From positions 1 to 45,289 of the IMG/VR virus record IMGVR_UViG_3300023094_000016: a stretch of 45,289 nucleotides of DNA. One strand, given 5' to 3'. Both the position numbers and the translations under genes were made by a program. Under the pieces are notes generated by a model. The model had not been told where the DNA came from. It did not search any database and saw only the letters and a list, made by a program, of their open reading frames with translations. Shown here in pieces: positions 36,601 through 44,796 of this stretch (its first letter is position 1; each line of letters starts with the position of its first letter). The DNA comes from a virus.

Positions 36601-39600
36601 AAAGGCGTCTATGACCGCCTGCTGGCTACTGACGCGGAAATCGAGGCCGCGAGGTCCGATGTATCGGATGAGATGCTGTTCGCCGCTGCTGAGGCCGCTG
36701 GCGTCTCTCCTGACGAATACCGCGAACTGGTGAAGCTGCACGACCGTTCCGTCGATGCTGCGAAGCAGCGCCTTCGCAAATCCGTCATGGCGCCGATCCA
36801 GCGCGAAACCGAGAAGTGGTATCGCGAGGAAAAGGCCAAAGTCCGCGAAGAGATGACGGATCAGGTAAACCGCATGCCGGTCTATCGGGCATGGGAGTGG
36901 CTGGGAAACCGTCGCTGGATGGGTGAGGAAGCGCCGGAAGGCATGCCTGACATGCGGCTGGATCGGGATGACCTGGTTCGGCGGTATGGCGAAGGCGTGC
37001 TGAAGACGCTGCCGCGTGGCAAGTTTACTGTCTACGCCAACGAGGGCGGGATGAACGTCGACGAGGTGGCCGGCTGGTTTGGCTTCGAAAGCGGGGATGC
37101 GCTTGTCAAGGGTCTCGAACAGGCCCAGCCGCGCCGGGAAGCGATCGACGCCGAGACCGAGCGTGTCATGCGCGAACGCCATGGCGACGTGCTGCGCGAC
37201 GGCCAGATCGAAGAGCAGGCGATCGAGGCTGTCCACAATGACGCCCGTGGCCAGTTCCTGGCGGCCGAACTCAAGATCCTCAAGGCGCGCGCCGGCGACA
37301 CATCGCCCGATATGACGGTGTCGCAGGCAAGGGAAGCCGCCCGCCAGACGATCAACCGCATGCAGGTTCGCGATGCCATTGCAAGCAATCGCTTCCTGAC
37401 GGCCGAACGCAAGGCGGCAAACGAGGCTGTAAAGCTGGCCCGCCTTGTCGAGCGCGAAAATCTCTGGTCCCGCCAGAAGCGCCGCGACGTGCAGGCCGCC
37501 GTGAAGTCCGGTTCGCTTCGCTCTGCCAACTCGGCCACGGACAAGGCGAACGTCAGCACCGATCGGTTCAATGATGCCGTCTCGCTGCTAGTGGAGCAGA
37601 AGCGCCGGCAGCTGCTGAACCACATGCTCTATTCCGAAAGCCTCAAGGCCACAGAGGAGATCGAGCAGGCCGAACGCTATACCAGCCGCCTCGGCAAGCG
37701 CTCGACGCGCTCGAACCTCGCTGGCGACTATCTCGAAGCGATCGACGAGCTGTTAGAGCGCTACGACTTCCGCAAGCTGTCTTTGAAGTCGGAACAGCGA
37801 CGCGGTTCCTTGCTGGCCTATGTGCAGCGCATGACCGACGAGGGCAGGGAGAACGAGCTTTCCATTCCGGATGCTGTCCTGCAGGAAGCGCAGCGCAAGC
37901 CCTATAAGCAGCTGACCGTGGACCAACTGCGCGGAATCGTCGATGCGCTCAAGAACATCGAGCACACCGCGCGGCTGAAGCAGAAGCTGAAGGATGCAAG
38001 GCGGGAACGCGACCTTGAAGCCGTCGTCGGCGATATCATAACCGAATTTGAGGAGAACGTGATAGGAAGCGCGCCTTCCCGCGCCAAGTCCGGCCGTGGT
38101 GGCGCAAAGGAAGGATTCCGCAGCTACCTCAATCTGGTCAAGACCGCCGACACGATCCTTCGGGAGATCGACGGGTTTGAGGATGGCGCCGCTTATCGCC
38201 ACATCAAGGCGCCGATCGACGAGGCCGTCTCCGAGCTGATGGTGAAGCGCCGGCAGGCGGGCGAGGACTTCGACACGCTCTATTCGCTTTATTCGAAGGA
38301 AGAGCGGCGCGCGATGACGACGCTGCAGAGCATCCCCGAACTGAATGGCCAGTTCTCGAAGTGGGATCTGATCTCGATCGCGATGAACGTCGGAAACGAG
38401 GGCAACTATCAGCGCCTGACCGATAACCGGGTGAAGGGCTATTTCACGCCGCAGCAGGTCGAACTGGCGATCGGCCGCCTGGATGAGCGCGACTGGAAGT
38501 TCGTGCAGTCGGCTTGGGATCTCGTCGAGGGATACTGGCCGGATATCGAGGCGCGCGAGAAGCGGGTGACCGGTGTCGCGCCTGAGAAGGTAACGCCGCG
38601 CGAGGTGAAGACGGCCTCCGGCACTCTCAAGGGCGGATACTACCCGCTCAAGTACGATACCGAAATCTCTTCGCTGGCCCGCGACGACGATCTAAACGAC
38701 ATGGCCAAGTCCATGACGGGCGGACGCTTCGGCAAGGCTCAGACCAAGAACGGCCACACGAAGGAACGCGCCCAGTCCTCGGGCCGCCCGGTGATGATCG
38801 ATATCGGCGTGCTGCATGGTCACATCAACCAGGTGGTCCACGATCTGGCGCTGTCGGAGGTGGTGACCAACTCCTGGCGAATCCTTCAGGACAACGACGT
38901 GAAGAGCGCCTTCCTCGATCGAGGGATGAAGTCGGACTTCGATGCGCTTGAGGTGTGGCTGCAGGACGTGGCGAGCGGTGAGGTCCGCGGCGCTGACTTC
39001 ATGAACCGGTGGTCGCGCAAGCTGAAGTCGGGCTTCACTGTCTCGAAGCTGGCCTTCAACCTGACAACGGTCCTGTTGCAGCCGACTGGCATCGCGCAGT
39101 CGATCGTCGTCGTCGGGAAGAAGAACATGCTTCTCGGCGTACAGGACATGTTCCGTCGGCCTCTCTCGGGTCCAAACAGCGCGGCAAGCGAGATCATCCG
39201 CAAGTCGCCGTTCATGCAGGAACGCGAGACCACGTTCAACAAGGACATCTACGACCTGCTGGGCGAGGTGAGGGCGGGCCCGACACAGAACCGCGTGTCA
39301 GCCTTCACGAGCGAGTATCTGGCGCCGTGGGGCTTCTGGCTCATGCAGAAGGCGCAGTTCTACACCGTGGACATGCCGACATGGCTGGCGGGGTATCGAC
39401 AGGCGCTCGACCAAGGCAAAGGCGAAAAGGATGCCATTGCCCACGCCGATCGTATCGTGGCGCGCGCGGCGGCGTCCGGCAACTTCTCTGATCGCACGCC
39501 GATCGAGCGCGGCACGCTGTCACGCAACGTTCGGCAGAATGATGTCGTGCGGCTCTTCACCGCCCTCGGCTCCTACATGTTCGCCAAGTTCAACGTAGCC

Positions 39601-40074
39601 TATGAGAAGACACGGCAGACCCAGTTCACGGATCCTCGGCAGGTTCTGTCGTGGACAACGGACATGGTCATGCTCTTCACCGTTGAAGCAGTCCTCGCCG
39701 CCATGGTTCGCGGCCAGCTTCCGTGGGGCGACGATGACGACGACGACAAGGACGGCTGGGCCGAATTCCTTGCAAAGCAGACAGCAATGAGCGTGGCCGG
39801 CACCTTGCCGTTCGTCCGCGATATCGCAAGCGGTGTGCAAGGTTTCAGCGGCGGCGGCGCTTACGGCTCGATGATGGATACCATCGCGCGCCCGATCTAC
39901 CAGGCATCACAGGGCGAGGTCGACAAGGCTTTCGTTCGGTCGCTGGTCGATGCCGGTGGCCTATTCCTTCACGCGCCTTCAACGCAGATCAATCGATTCA
40001 TCGATGCGGCCTGGCGACAGTCCGAAGGTGATGACGTGTCACCTATGGAGTACATCATGGGGAAATCTAAATGA
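33652..40074 (+). CDS. Giant internal virion protein (T7 gp16 position; polyvalent-type), 2140 aa
   Basis: Following a gp15-like gene this is the expected place of gp16 (1318 residues in T7), but it is far longer. Residues 1-230 are helical; about 240-275 are a hydrophobic Gly/Ala stretch (GSGIGSMIPVIIAGLASGGG) that could insert in the inner membrane. FTHESAHYFLNTL includes an HExxH-like HESAH (855-859), a possible zincin active site. Long Glu/Arg-rich helical regions follow. Near residues 2025-2032 there is an Asp-only tract, and an amphipathic C-terminus closes the protein. Such large multi-domain phage proteins are called polyvalent or DarB-like. No transglycosylase motif is visible. The ribosome site (GGTGATA) is weak. 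Confidence 0.78.
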   Translation: MSPDEYLAQSRDRQAVSTKQVAFSLTQDPTTPDQHASDIKMAQSLALPTSLTSQFRDTFAQRIEQKRNETILSANPRLQNWMETPDNAKVAKDDLPALSWWEQFSKGAVPATVTETAKGVPVGAVQMGGLALEGAGQVLATGEGADKSPIAKRIAEARSRSPEEIAQLRKDIFQQGVINPSIAQSVLSDVLSGDMRPDEAFSAFEPALEDISRGLQSAGEATQTYSEGMLPAAKGYEDSWARTIGSGIGSMIPVIIAGLASGGGGAAALGAASGAGEASSNARTAGQDEDTQTIAAFMGLLPGATDAIPVERLLNNKVIKAGLASVLRRIGAQAAVEGGQEGVQQVMQNAISQYLYAPDKSLTDDVGENVAAGGVIGAIMEAGKLAFEAALPGRVRGGHIKAKQAEQTKATIDQIGEAANTSKLRQRLDGSFMDFVEKATEGTPIQDIYVPAEKMQELFQSYRYDPEEFLTDLPGVDPAEWQTAIATGGDVKIPTATYAAKLAGSEFDDFLRQNMRFEPDGMTFLEAQDFNARASEIQMQAFEESEAARVAQESERSLDAQEYDELVGRLRAAGRATDVARFEAAPLIAMRRTMASRAGLSQEEFAKANPLPEVRGAVPEGMQAKNVDELTRQLAEMRSFKPKPIENGPSLLEAISDYGGINDTGGELKARDASVVKRGKGKKNLRLARGGVIAGMKDLLGGTEGGKKHGIDDVAQAMIESGYLQDNPVANEYRTALETGGELPNIGNALLDAIDEELRGNIQYSGNVEADEKGALIDSNIAYLDSLGVSLNDSDDVIREALRKAQDDEARKYGQDRLLFQEGKRGSIQLPLGGASDSAVIISLFETADLSTFTHESAHYFLNTLQDMQTVSPEIAAMYDSVKTWWRDNANAVAADAKAASGLDVTAEHVTAALDNGSSGDAAIDLAIDTGMHEQFARGFESYLMEGKAPSIELRAAFERFTQWLIRLYKNLRGLNVDVSPEMKGVYDRLLATDAEIEAARSDVSDEMLFAAAEAAGVSPDEYRELVKLHDRSVDAAKQRLRKSVMAPIQRETEKWYREEKAKVREEMTDQVNRMPVYRAWEWLGNRRWMGEEAPEGMPDMRLDRDDLVRRYGEGVLKTLPRGKFTVYANEGGMNVDEVAGWFGFESGDALVKGLEQAQPRREAIDAETERVMRERHGDVLRDGQIEEQAIEAVHNDARGQFLAAELKILKARAGDTSPDMTVSQAREAARQTINRMQVRDAIASNRFLTAERKAANEAVKLARLVERENLWSRQKRRDVQAAVKSGSLRSANSATDKANVSTDRFNDAVSLLVEQKRRQLLNHMLYSESLKATEEIEQAERYTSRLGKRSTRSNLAGDYLEAIDELLERYDFRKLSLKSEQRRGSLLAYVQRMTDEGRENELSIPDAVLQEAQRKPYKQLTVDQLRGIVDALKNIEHTARLKQKLKDARRERDLEAVVGDIITEFEENVIGSAPSRAKSGRGGAKEGFRSYLNLVKTADTILREIDGFEDGAAYRHIKAPIDEAVSELMVKRRQAGEDFDTLYSLYSKEERRAMTTLQSIPELNGQFSKWDLISIAMNVGNEGNYQRLTDNRVKGYFTPQQVELAIGRLDERDWKFVQSAWDLVEGYWPDIEAREKRVTGVAPEKVTPREVKTASGTLKGGYYPLKYDTEISSLARDDDLNDMAKSMTGGRFGKAQTKNGHTKERAQSSGRPVMIDIGVLHGHINQVVHDLALSEVVTNSWRILQDNDVKSAFLDRGMKSDFDALEVWLQDVASGEVRGADFMNRWSRKLKSGFTVSKLAFNLTTVLLQPTGIAQSIVVVGKKNMLLGVQDMFRRPLSGPNSAASEIIRKSPFMQERETTFNKDIYDLLGEVRAGPTQNRVSAFTSEYLAPWGFWLMQKAQFYTVDMPTWLAGYRQALDQGKGEKDAIAHADRIVARAAASGNFSDRTPIERGTLSRNVRQNDVVRLFTALGSYMFAKFNVAYEKTRQTQFTDPRQVLSWTTDMVMLFTVEAVLAAMVRGQLPWGDDDDDDKDGWAEFLAKQTAMSVAGTLPFVRDIASGVQGFSGGGAYGSMMDTIARPIYQASQGEVDKAFVRSLVDAGGLFLHAPSTQINRFIDAAWRQSEGDDVSPMEYIMGKSK

Positions 40075-41444
40075 CCATTTCCAGCGAGATCAGCACCGCC
40101 GGCCCTTATGACGGCAATGGCGTAACAACGATCTTTCCGTATGGATTCCGGATCGTCGACGAGGATCATATCCGTGTTGTCCTTCAGGACATCTTCGGGG
40201 TGTCGACAGACCTGTCTCTCGTCGATGGCGACTATACCGTGTCGGGGGTAGGGAACGATGCGGGCGGCAACGTCACTGTCGTCGTTGCTCCGGCGACCGG
40301 ACAGAAGCTGACGCTTCTCCGGAACCCGCCCTTCACCCAGGAAACCGACCTTGCGAACCAAGGGCCATACAATGCTGAGGTGGTCGAAGACCGCTTCGAC
40401 ATGATGGTTATGCAGATCCAGACGGTTAAGGAAATCACCGATCGATCCATTCAGGTATCACCGGGGCAGACGCCGCCGACAGCTGATTTGATTGAGGCTG
40501 CGGAAGGGAATGCGGAAGCAGCGGCCGCAAGCGCTCTCGCAGCTGGTGAGTTTGCGCAGGATGCGTCTGAAAGCGCGGCCCTTGCCGCTGAGTTCGCAAA
40601 CAACCCCGAAGACGTGGCTGTTCTGCCGGGGCTGTACTCGGCCTTCCATTTCATGAAGAAGGCGCAGGCGGCGTTTGCGTCGGTGATTGCTGGCTTCGCT
40701 GCCGCCATTCATGGGGCGACGGCCAAGTCGCCGATGATCGATGCTGACGAAATCGGCTTCTGGGATAGCGTGTCGGGCGACCTACGAAAGATCACGCTCC
40801 TCAACTTCGTCGCCAGTATCTTCGTCGCCACCCGCACGATCGCCAACGCCACCTTCGCTGGGGCGACGTTCCGCCTCCGCAATGCTGCTACCGCGTTCTA
40901 TCTGAATTGGAACGTGACGGCTCTGACCGCAAGTCGCACGCTGTCAGTCCCCGACCGGGATATGATGCTTGGCATCACGCATGCGACGCCTGTCGTTAAC
41001 CCGAACACGGCGGCTGTAACGTTCACTGGCATCCCGGCTGGAGTGAAGCGTATCACCGCGCACTTCAACGCATGGGGACCGGCTACGAGTGCCATATGTG
41101 TTATTAGACTTGGAGCCGGCGGAGTGGTGCAATCTGCTGGGTATCTGGGTCCAGTTACAGCTAGTTCGGGCTCGGCTACCGTAGGGCACACGGGTGACCC
41201 CTCTGGCGCAATTATTGCAGACGCAACGGGAACGACAGCGAGAAGCGGCTTCATAACATTCGAGCGGCTTTCGCCTACGCTAAATATATGGTCTTGGCGG
41301 CTGACCGTGCAGAACACAACCACCAGTCAGCTTTGGGGGGCGGGCAACGTGACCCTCACAGGAGACCCTGATCGGGTTCAGTTTACGACACAAGCAGGTA
41401 CCGCTCTTCTCAACGGCACAATGAACATTTCGTGGGAGTTCTGA
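40071..41444 (+). CDS. Tail fibre protein with T7 gp17-like N-terminus
   Basis: A 457-residue fibre. Residues 1-130 (ISTAGPYDGNGVTTIFPYGF, YTVSGVGNDAGGNVTVVVAP, LTLLRNPPFTQETDLANQGP) are the tail-attachment domain of T7-type fibres. Residues 140-185 form an Ala/Glu coiled coil. The C-terminal 110 residues are Thr/Ser/Gly-rich beta, presumably the receptor-binding tip, and use more A/T-rich codons (such as ATA and TTA) than the rest. The start overlaps the giant gene by 4 bp. Confidence 0.85.
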   Translation: MTISSEISTAGPYDGNGVTTIFPYGFRIVDEDHIRVVLQDIFGVSTDLSLVDGDYTVSGVGNDAGGNVTVVVAPATGQKLTLLRNPPFTQETDLANQGPYNAEVVEDRFDMMVMQIQTVKEITDRSIQVSPGQTPPTADLIEAAEGNAEAAAASALAAGEFAQDASESAALAAEFANNPEDVAVLPGLYSAFHFMKKAQAAFASVIAGFAAAIHGATAKSPMIDADEIGFWDSVSGDLRKITLLNFVASIFVATRTIANATFAGATFRLRNAATAFYLNWNVTALTASRTLSVPDRDMMLGITHATPVVNPNTAAVTFTGIPAGVKRITAHFNAWGPATSAICVIRLGAGGVVQSAGYLGPVTASSGSATVGHTGDPSGAIIADATGTTARSGFITFERLSPTLNIWSWRLTVQNTTTSQLWGAGNVTLTGDPDRVQFTTQAGTALLNGTMNISWEF

Positions 41445-41445
41445 T

Positions 41446-41904
41446 ATGGCCAGCCAAGAATTCATCATGGACGTGGGAACGGGTGAAACAAGCAAAAAGG
41501 CTTATGTGCCCCCTGCCGTGAGCGCACCGACATCGGATCAGGTGGACCAAGAGCGCGACCGCCGCATCGCCCTCGGCTTTGACTGGAACGGCAAGCACTA
41601 CCAGTCCCGACAGTTCGACCTCGACAACATCCGATCGATGGGCGCGGCCGCCACGGCGATGATCGCGCAGGGTCAGGTAGACACCGGCTATCGCTGGTTC
41701 GACCCAGCACAGGACTTCGTGTGGATCGCCGCCGACAACAGCCTCACGCCCATGAGCGCATCCGACATGATCGACTTCGCGCTCGCTGGTGCGATCTGGG
41801 TCAAGAACTGCATCTTCGCTGCTTCGGCCATCAAGGCGACGGCCGGCGGCATCCCTGCTGACTATGCATCTGACGCGAGGTGGCCAAATGCGTCCTCCGG
41901 CTAA
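41446..41904 (+). CDS. DUF4376-like tail protein
   Basis: A 152-residue protein. The segment DQERDRRIALGFDWNGKHYQ leads into FDLDNIRSMGAAATAMI and FVWIAADNSLTPMSASDMID, which match the DUF4376 pattern seen in tail-associated proteins near fibre genes. It may be a fibre assembly factor or part of the fibre tip. It overlaps the collar gene by 17 bp. Confidence 0.72.
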   Translation: MASQEFIMDVGTGETSKKAYVPPAVSAPTSDQVDQERDRRIALGFDWNGKHYQSRQFDLDNIRSMGAAATAMIAQGQVDTGYRWFDPAQDFVWIAADNSLTPMSASDMIDFALAGAIWVKNCIFAASAIKATAGGIPADYASDARWPNASSG

Positions 41905-42418
41905 TAACGCTCTTGCCCGCCTCGGCACGCTGTCGGTGACGCTGAATGACGAGCTGCGGCCCGGCTGGCTCGTCGCAGATGGAACCACGGAATACACGAG
42001 GGCGGCTTATCCTGCCTTCGTGACGAAGTTCTCGGCCAAGGGGTGGTTCTTGGCCGGAACGACCGCGTCGACGTTCAAGCTGCTCGACCTCCGCGACCTG
42101 GCGCTTGTGATCGCCGGCAAGGGCGTGACGCTTGGCTCTGTCGTGGGCATCGCCGAATACGAGCTGACGGCGGATAACCTGCCCGAGCACTCGCACACCT
42201 ACGATCAACCGGGGCTCGACGCTCCGGAGAACGTCAACGTTATCGGCTCGATCCTCGGCGGCGTCCTCAAAGGCCTGACGCTGGCGCGGCCGAAGGTCAC
42301 CAGCGGCGTTGCCAGCGGCAAGGCTGGCAAGCCGACCGCCACCATCAAGAAGATCCCGATCACGCCCAAGTCGATCGGCGTCAACGTCTTCGTCTTCGCG
42401 GGCCTTCCGCAAACCTGA
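41888..42418 (+). CDS. Phage tail collar-domain protein
   Basis: A 176-residue protein from the ATG at 41888, with GAGGTGG upstream. It has VTLNDELRPGWLVADGTTEY, TFKLLDLRDLALVIAGKG and LTADNLPEHSHTYDQPG, the classic collar-domain pattern (GW..ADG, F.LPDLR, E.LP.H.H). Collar proteins form fibre tips or baseplate attachments. The end is Lys/Ile-rich and beta-forming. It closes the tail module before the lysis genes. Confidence 0.85.
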   Translation: MRPPANNALARLGTLSVTLNDELRPGWLVADGTTEYTRAAYPAFVTKFSAKGWFLAGTTASTFKLLDLRDLALVIAGKGVTLGSVVGIAEYELTADNLPEHSHTYDQPGLDAPENVNVIGSILGGVLKGLTLARPKVTSGVASGKAGKPTATIKKIPITPKSIGVNVFVFAGLPQT

Positions 42419-42443
42419 ACCATCTCTAAAAGTGGAGTCTTCC

Positions 42444-42698
42444 ATGCTCGTCCATAACTGGCGCGCAGTGCTGGCCCGTGCCTGGTCGGTGCGGTTCATG
42501 GCGCTGGCGTTTGTCTTCATCCTCGCGGAGCCGATCTACACCTTCGTGGCGGCGACATGGGTCTCGCGAAATATCTACATCCAGCTCGGTATGTCGGCCC
42601 TGACCGGCCTGCTCACCATTGCGGCGATCGTTTCCCGCATCTTCGTTCAACAGAAAGTCTCAGGAGATCTGAATGGCAAGCCGCCTGAAGAAGGGTAG
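42444..42698 (+). CDS. Holin candidate
   Basis: An 84-residue protein with two hydrophobic spans (about 18-38, FMALAFVFILAEPIYTFVAA, and 47-67, QLGMSALTGLLTIAAIVSRI) and a charged tail (KVSGDLNGKPPEEG). It overlaps the lysozyme gene by 26 bp. Size, topology and position fit a small holin, or a pinholin matched to the SAR lysozyme, but the sequence family alone does not prove it. Confidence 0.7.
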   Translation: MLVHNWRAVLARAWSVRFMALAFVFILAEPIYTFVAATWVSRNIYIQLGMSALTGLLTIAAIVSRIFVQQKVSGDLNGKPPEEG

Positions 42699-43140
42699 CG
42701 CGATAGCCGCTGCCGCGATTGCTGTCGTCAGCACGTTCGAGGGGCTGCGCACCGTGGCCTATCGTGACCCGATCGGAATCCCGACTGTCTGCTTCGGCGA
42801 GACGCGCGGTGTGAAGATGGGTGACAGTTACACGGTTGCCCAGTGCAGAGACATGCTGGGCGATCGGCTGGCGGAGTTTGAGACGGGCATGCGTGCCTGC
42901 CTGAAGGCTCCCGACGCCATCCCAGCCGGCGCCTACGTGGCTTCGCTGTCGATCAGCTACAACATCGGAACGGGAGCGTTCTGCAAATCCACACTCGCTC
43001 GCAAGCTGAACACGGGCGATATCGTCGGAGCCTGCAACGAATTTCCGAAATGGGACAAGGCGGCCGGCATTCGGCTTCCGGGCCTGACCAAGCGCCGCAC
43101 TGCGGAGCGCGCTCTTTGCCTCAATGGGATTCCGTCCTGA
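42673..43140 (+). CDS. GH24 lysozyme with SAR signal anchor (endolysin)
   Basis: A 155-residue T4/R21-type lysozyme. The catalytic triad spacing is exact: E23, D32 and T38 in FEGLRTVAYRDPIGIPTVCF. The first 22 residues (KKGSAIAAAAIAVVS) are a weakly hydrophobic Ala/Gly segment typical of signal-anchor-release endolysins, which leave the membrane when it is depolarised. YVASLSISYNIGTGAFCKST and LPGLTKRRTAERALCL are the conserved later motifs. Confidence 0.93.
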   Translation: MASRLKKGSAIAAAAIAVVSTFEGLRTVAYRDPIGIPTVCFGETRGVKMGDSYTVAQCRDMLGDRLAEFETGMRACLKAPDAIPAGAYVASLSISYNIGTGAFCKSTLARKLNTGDIVGACNEFPKWDKAAGIRLPGLTKRRTAERALCLNGIPS

Positions 43141-43589
43141 TGCCGATCCTATACGCCATTGCGCGCTATCTCGGATTCGGCGGCTGCATCGCGCTCGGCC
43201 TGCTTGCCTATTACGAGGGCATCCCCGGCGCGTGGCGCATTCCGTTCCTGTCGAACGTCCCGGTAATCGGAGACCTGGCAACTGGCAAGGTTCATTCCTA
43301 CGCCAATGAACAGGTCCGCCTCGCTACCTCCAAGATGGTCTCTGCCTTCGAATATGAGGTGGTTGCCCAGCAGCTAGCCGAGGAGCGCCGTCGAGCCAAT
43401 CAGGCTGCGCAGATCACCGAAGAATACCGAAAGCGCACTGAGGCCGCTGTGAGAGCCACGGCGCAGGCACAAGACAAGCTGGAGAAGATCATTGCGGAAG
43501 ATAGCGGCACTGACAGCCCTGTGTGGGACGCTCGTGATATTGAATGGCTGTGCCAGCACGGATCAAAAGCGCCTCAGTGCAGCCGCTGA
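43140..43589 (+). CDS. i-spanin (Rz-like)
   Basis: A 149-residue protein with an N-terminal membrane span (FGGCIALGLLAYYEGIPG, residues 12-29), then a long periplasmic coiled coil (QQLAEERRRANQAAQITEEY). The C-terminus is Cys-containing (LCQHGSKAPQCS). The start forms TGATG with the lysozyme stop. It is expected to pair with the lipoprotein encoded in another frame at its 3' end to fuse inner and outer membranes. Confidence 0.8.
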   Translation: MPILYAIARYLGFGGCIALGLLAYYEGIPGAWRIPFLSNVPVIGDLATGKVHSYANEQVRLATSKMVSAFEYEVVAQQLAEERRRANQAAQITEEYRKRTEAAVRATAQAQDKLEKIIAEDSGTDSPVWDARDIEWLCQHGSKAPQCSR

Positions 43590-43797
43590 AGCAAAAGGCA
43601 GGGTGCAGGCTGCTGTCATCCTCCCCGACCTACCGGCCGAGTGCCGTGACAAGATGGGGCGGGTCTACCCGAAATCGACCGAGAAGCCCCGCAATACCCA
43701 GCTACGGTGGGAATTTGCGGCCGACGCTCAAGATGATCGAACCGGGCGGTGCTCCGGTTTCTACGACGACGTGAAAACCAAGTTCGGCCAGCGCTGA
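43492..43797 (+). CDS. o-spanin lipoprotein (Rz1-like), embedded start
   Basis: A 101-residue lipoprotein beginning at a TTG inside the Rz gene in another frame. GGAG lies 7 bp before it. The signal peptide KIAALTALCGTLVILNGCAS has lipobox LNGC with Cys20 as the lipidation site. The mature protein contains AAVILPDLPAECRDK, a short Pro-containing o-spanin-like body. The 98-bp overlap with Rz is the usual Rz/Rz1 arrangement. Confidence 0.78.
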   Translation: MRKIAALTALCGTLVILNGCASTDQKRLSAAAEAKGRVQAAVILPDLPAECRDKMGRVYPKSTEKPRNTQLRWEFAADAQDDRTGRCSGFYDDVKTKFGQR

Positions 43798-43838
43798 ACG
43801 ATAGCCTGCCAAGTGCATTGAAAGGGCAGTGGGAACGG

Positions 43839-44483
43839 ATGACTAAAGGTGCGATGGATATGCCAACAAACGGCTCGTTCGACCCAGAGACCCGCTATGT
43901 CCAGCTTGGGGAGCGGGTAGAGAACCAGGCGACGAAGATTGCCGACCTTGATCTGAGGATGCGGCAGGGCTTCACCGACATTGGGTCTCAGATCCGCGGG
44001 CTGTCGGATGACGTTCGCGGTGGGTCGAAAACGCAGTGGCCTCTGGTCATCGGCTTCAGTTCCGTGACGATCACGATCCTTGCCGGTCTTGGCTTTCTCG
44101 CCTTGCAGCCGATCAAGGACAACATCAGCCAGATCCGGGAGGATGCGAAGGTCCAGGCATCAAGCACCTCGCAGGCGCTGAGTGTTGTCGTCGAGAAGAT
44201 GGTCACGCAAAAGGAAATGGAGTGGCGCACCGCTCGGGGGACTGAAGATAGGGCGCGGATGGAGGGTTCTGTCAAAGAAGTCCGCGACGCCCAGGTCCCC
44301 AGAGAAGAGCTTGATCGGGTATGGGCCAGCTACGATCAGCGCTTCGCGGACCAGCAGCGTCAGCTCGATGATCTGAAGACGGCGCAGGGCAGCGTCTATG
44401 GGCAACGCGACTTCATGCTTGATCTCAGGGAGCGGCTTGACCGCGTCGAGCGCCAGCGGCTGACAGGGGCGCAGGGCGGATGA
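43839..44483 (+). CDS. Coiled-coil membrane protein, 214 aa
   Basis: From the ATG at 43839 (GGGAACGG upstream): a helical N-terminus (YVQLGERVENQATKIADLDL), one membrane span (about residues 66-88, PLVIGFSSVTITILAGLGFL) and a long coiled coil at the C-terminus (SYDQRFADQQRQLDDLKTAQ). It lies after the lysis genes, where superinfection-exclusion or accessory membrane proteins often occur. No family is recognised. A longer frame starts inside the Rz1 gene. Confidence 0.65.
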   Translation: MTKGAMDMPTNGSFDPETRYVQLGERVENQATKIADLDLRMRQGFTDIGSQIRGLSDDVRGGSKTQWPLVIGFSSVTITILAGLGFLALQPIKDNISQIREDAKVQASSTSQALSVVVEKMVTQKEMEWRTARGTEDRARMEGSVKEVRDAQVPREELDRVWASYDQRFADQQRQLDDLKTAQGSVYGQRDFMLDLRERLDRVERQRLTGAQGG

Positions 44484-44610
44484 GTGCTACAGTGATGGCT
44501 AATATTAACCACCGCCTTAAAATAGTTCTGCGAGTATCGTTGCGGCACTATGCAACTAAAATTGTTTCTGTCACTCATCTCGCCGTTAACAACCTTATGG
44601 GGAGTGAGTC

Positions 44611-44760
44611 TTGATCAAAGTTCTATTTGTAGCAGCGCTGGTAGGTCTTTCCGCTGCATCTGCTTCCGTCGCCGGTAACTGCGCACATTCTTACGATCGT
44701 GCGAGCGACGGGTCTTCTTGCGGCGGACGTGCTGCCGATCAGCGTGACGGTGGCAACTGA
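44611..44760 (+). CDS. Small secreted Cys-containing protein, 49 aa
   Basis: Begins at a TTG with GGGGAGTGAG upstream. The signal peptide MIKVLFVAALVGLSAASASV ends near AxA/G. The mature part of about 28 residues includes NCAHSYDRASDGSSCGGRAA with two Cys that could form a disulfide. Small rhizobial exported proteins with an R-A-x-D-G-S-x-C-G-x-R-A-A pattern look similar from memory. The upstream 127 bp (44484-44610) are relatively A/T-rich and hold no gene, probably its promoter. It may be expressed from the prophage. Confidence 0.6.
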   Translation: MIKVLFVAALVGLSAASASVAGNCAHSYDRASDGSSCGGRAADQRDGGN

Positions 44761-44772
44761 TAAACTGAAGAC

Positions 44773-44796
44773 GAGGGGCTCCTAACGGGGCTCCTC
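44773..44796. terminator. Convergent terminator
   Basis: GAGGGGCTCC (44773-44782) pairs with GGGGCTCCTC (44787-44796) over the loop TAAC, ten pairs including two G-U. It lies between the converging secreted-protein gene and the leftward gene ending at 44795, and can serve both strands. Confidence 0.6.

Noticed and set aside
36145-37236. 363-codon minus-strand frame inside the giant virion gene
   Set aside because: A shadow of the 2140-aa frame, with no start signal or independent support.
40071-42418. Diversity-generating retroelement, suspected because the head resembles BPP-1
   Set aside because: No reverse transcriptase frame and no template/variable repeat pair is visible near the fibre or collar genes.
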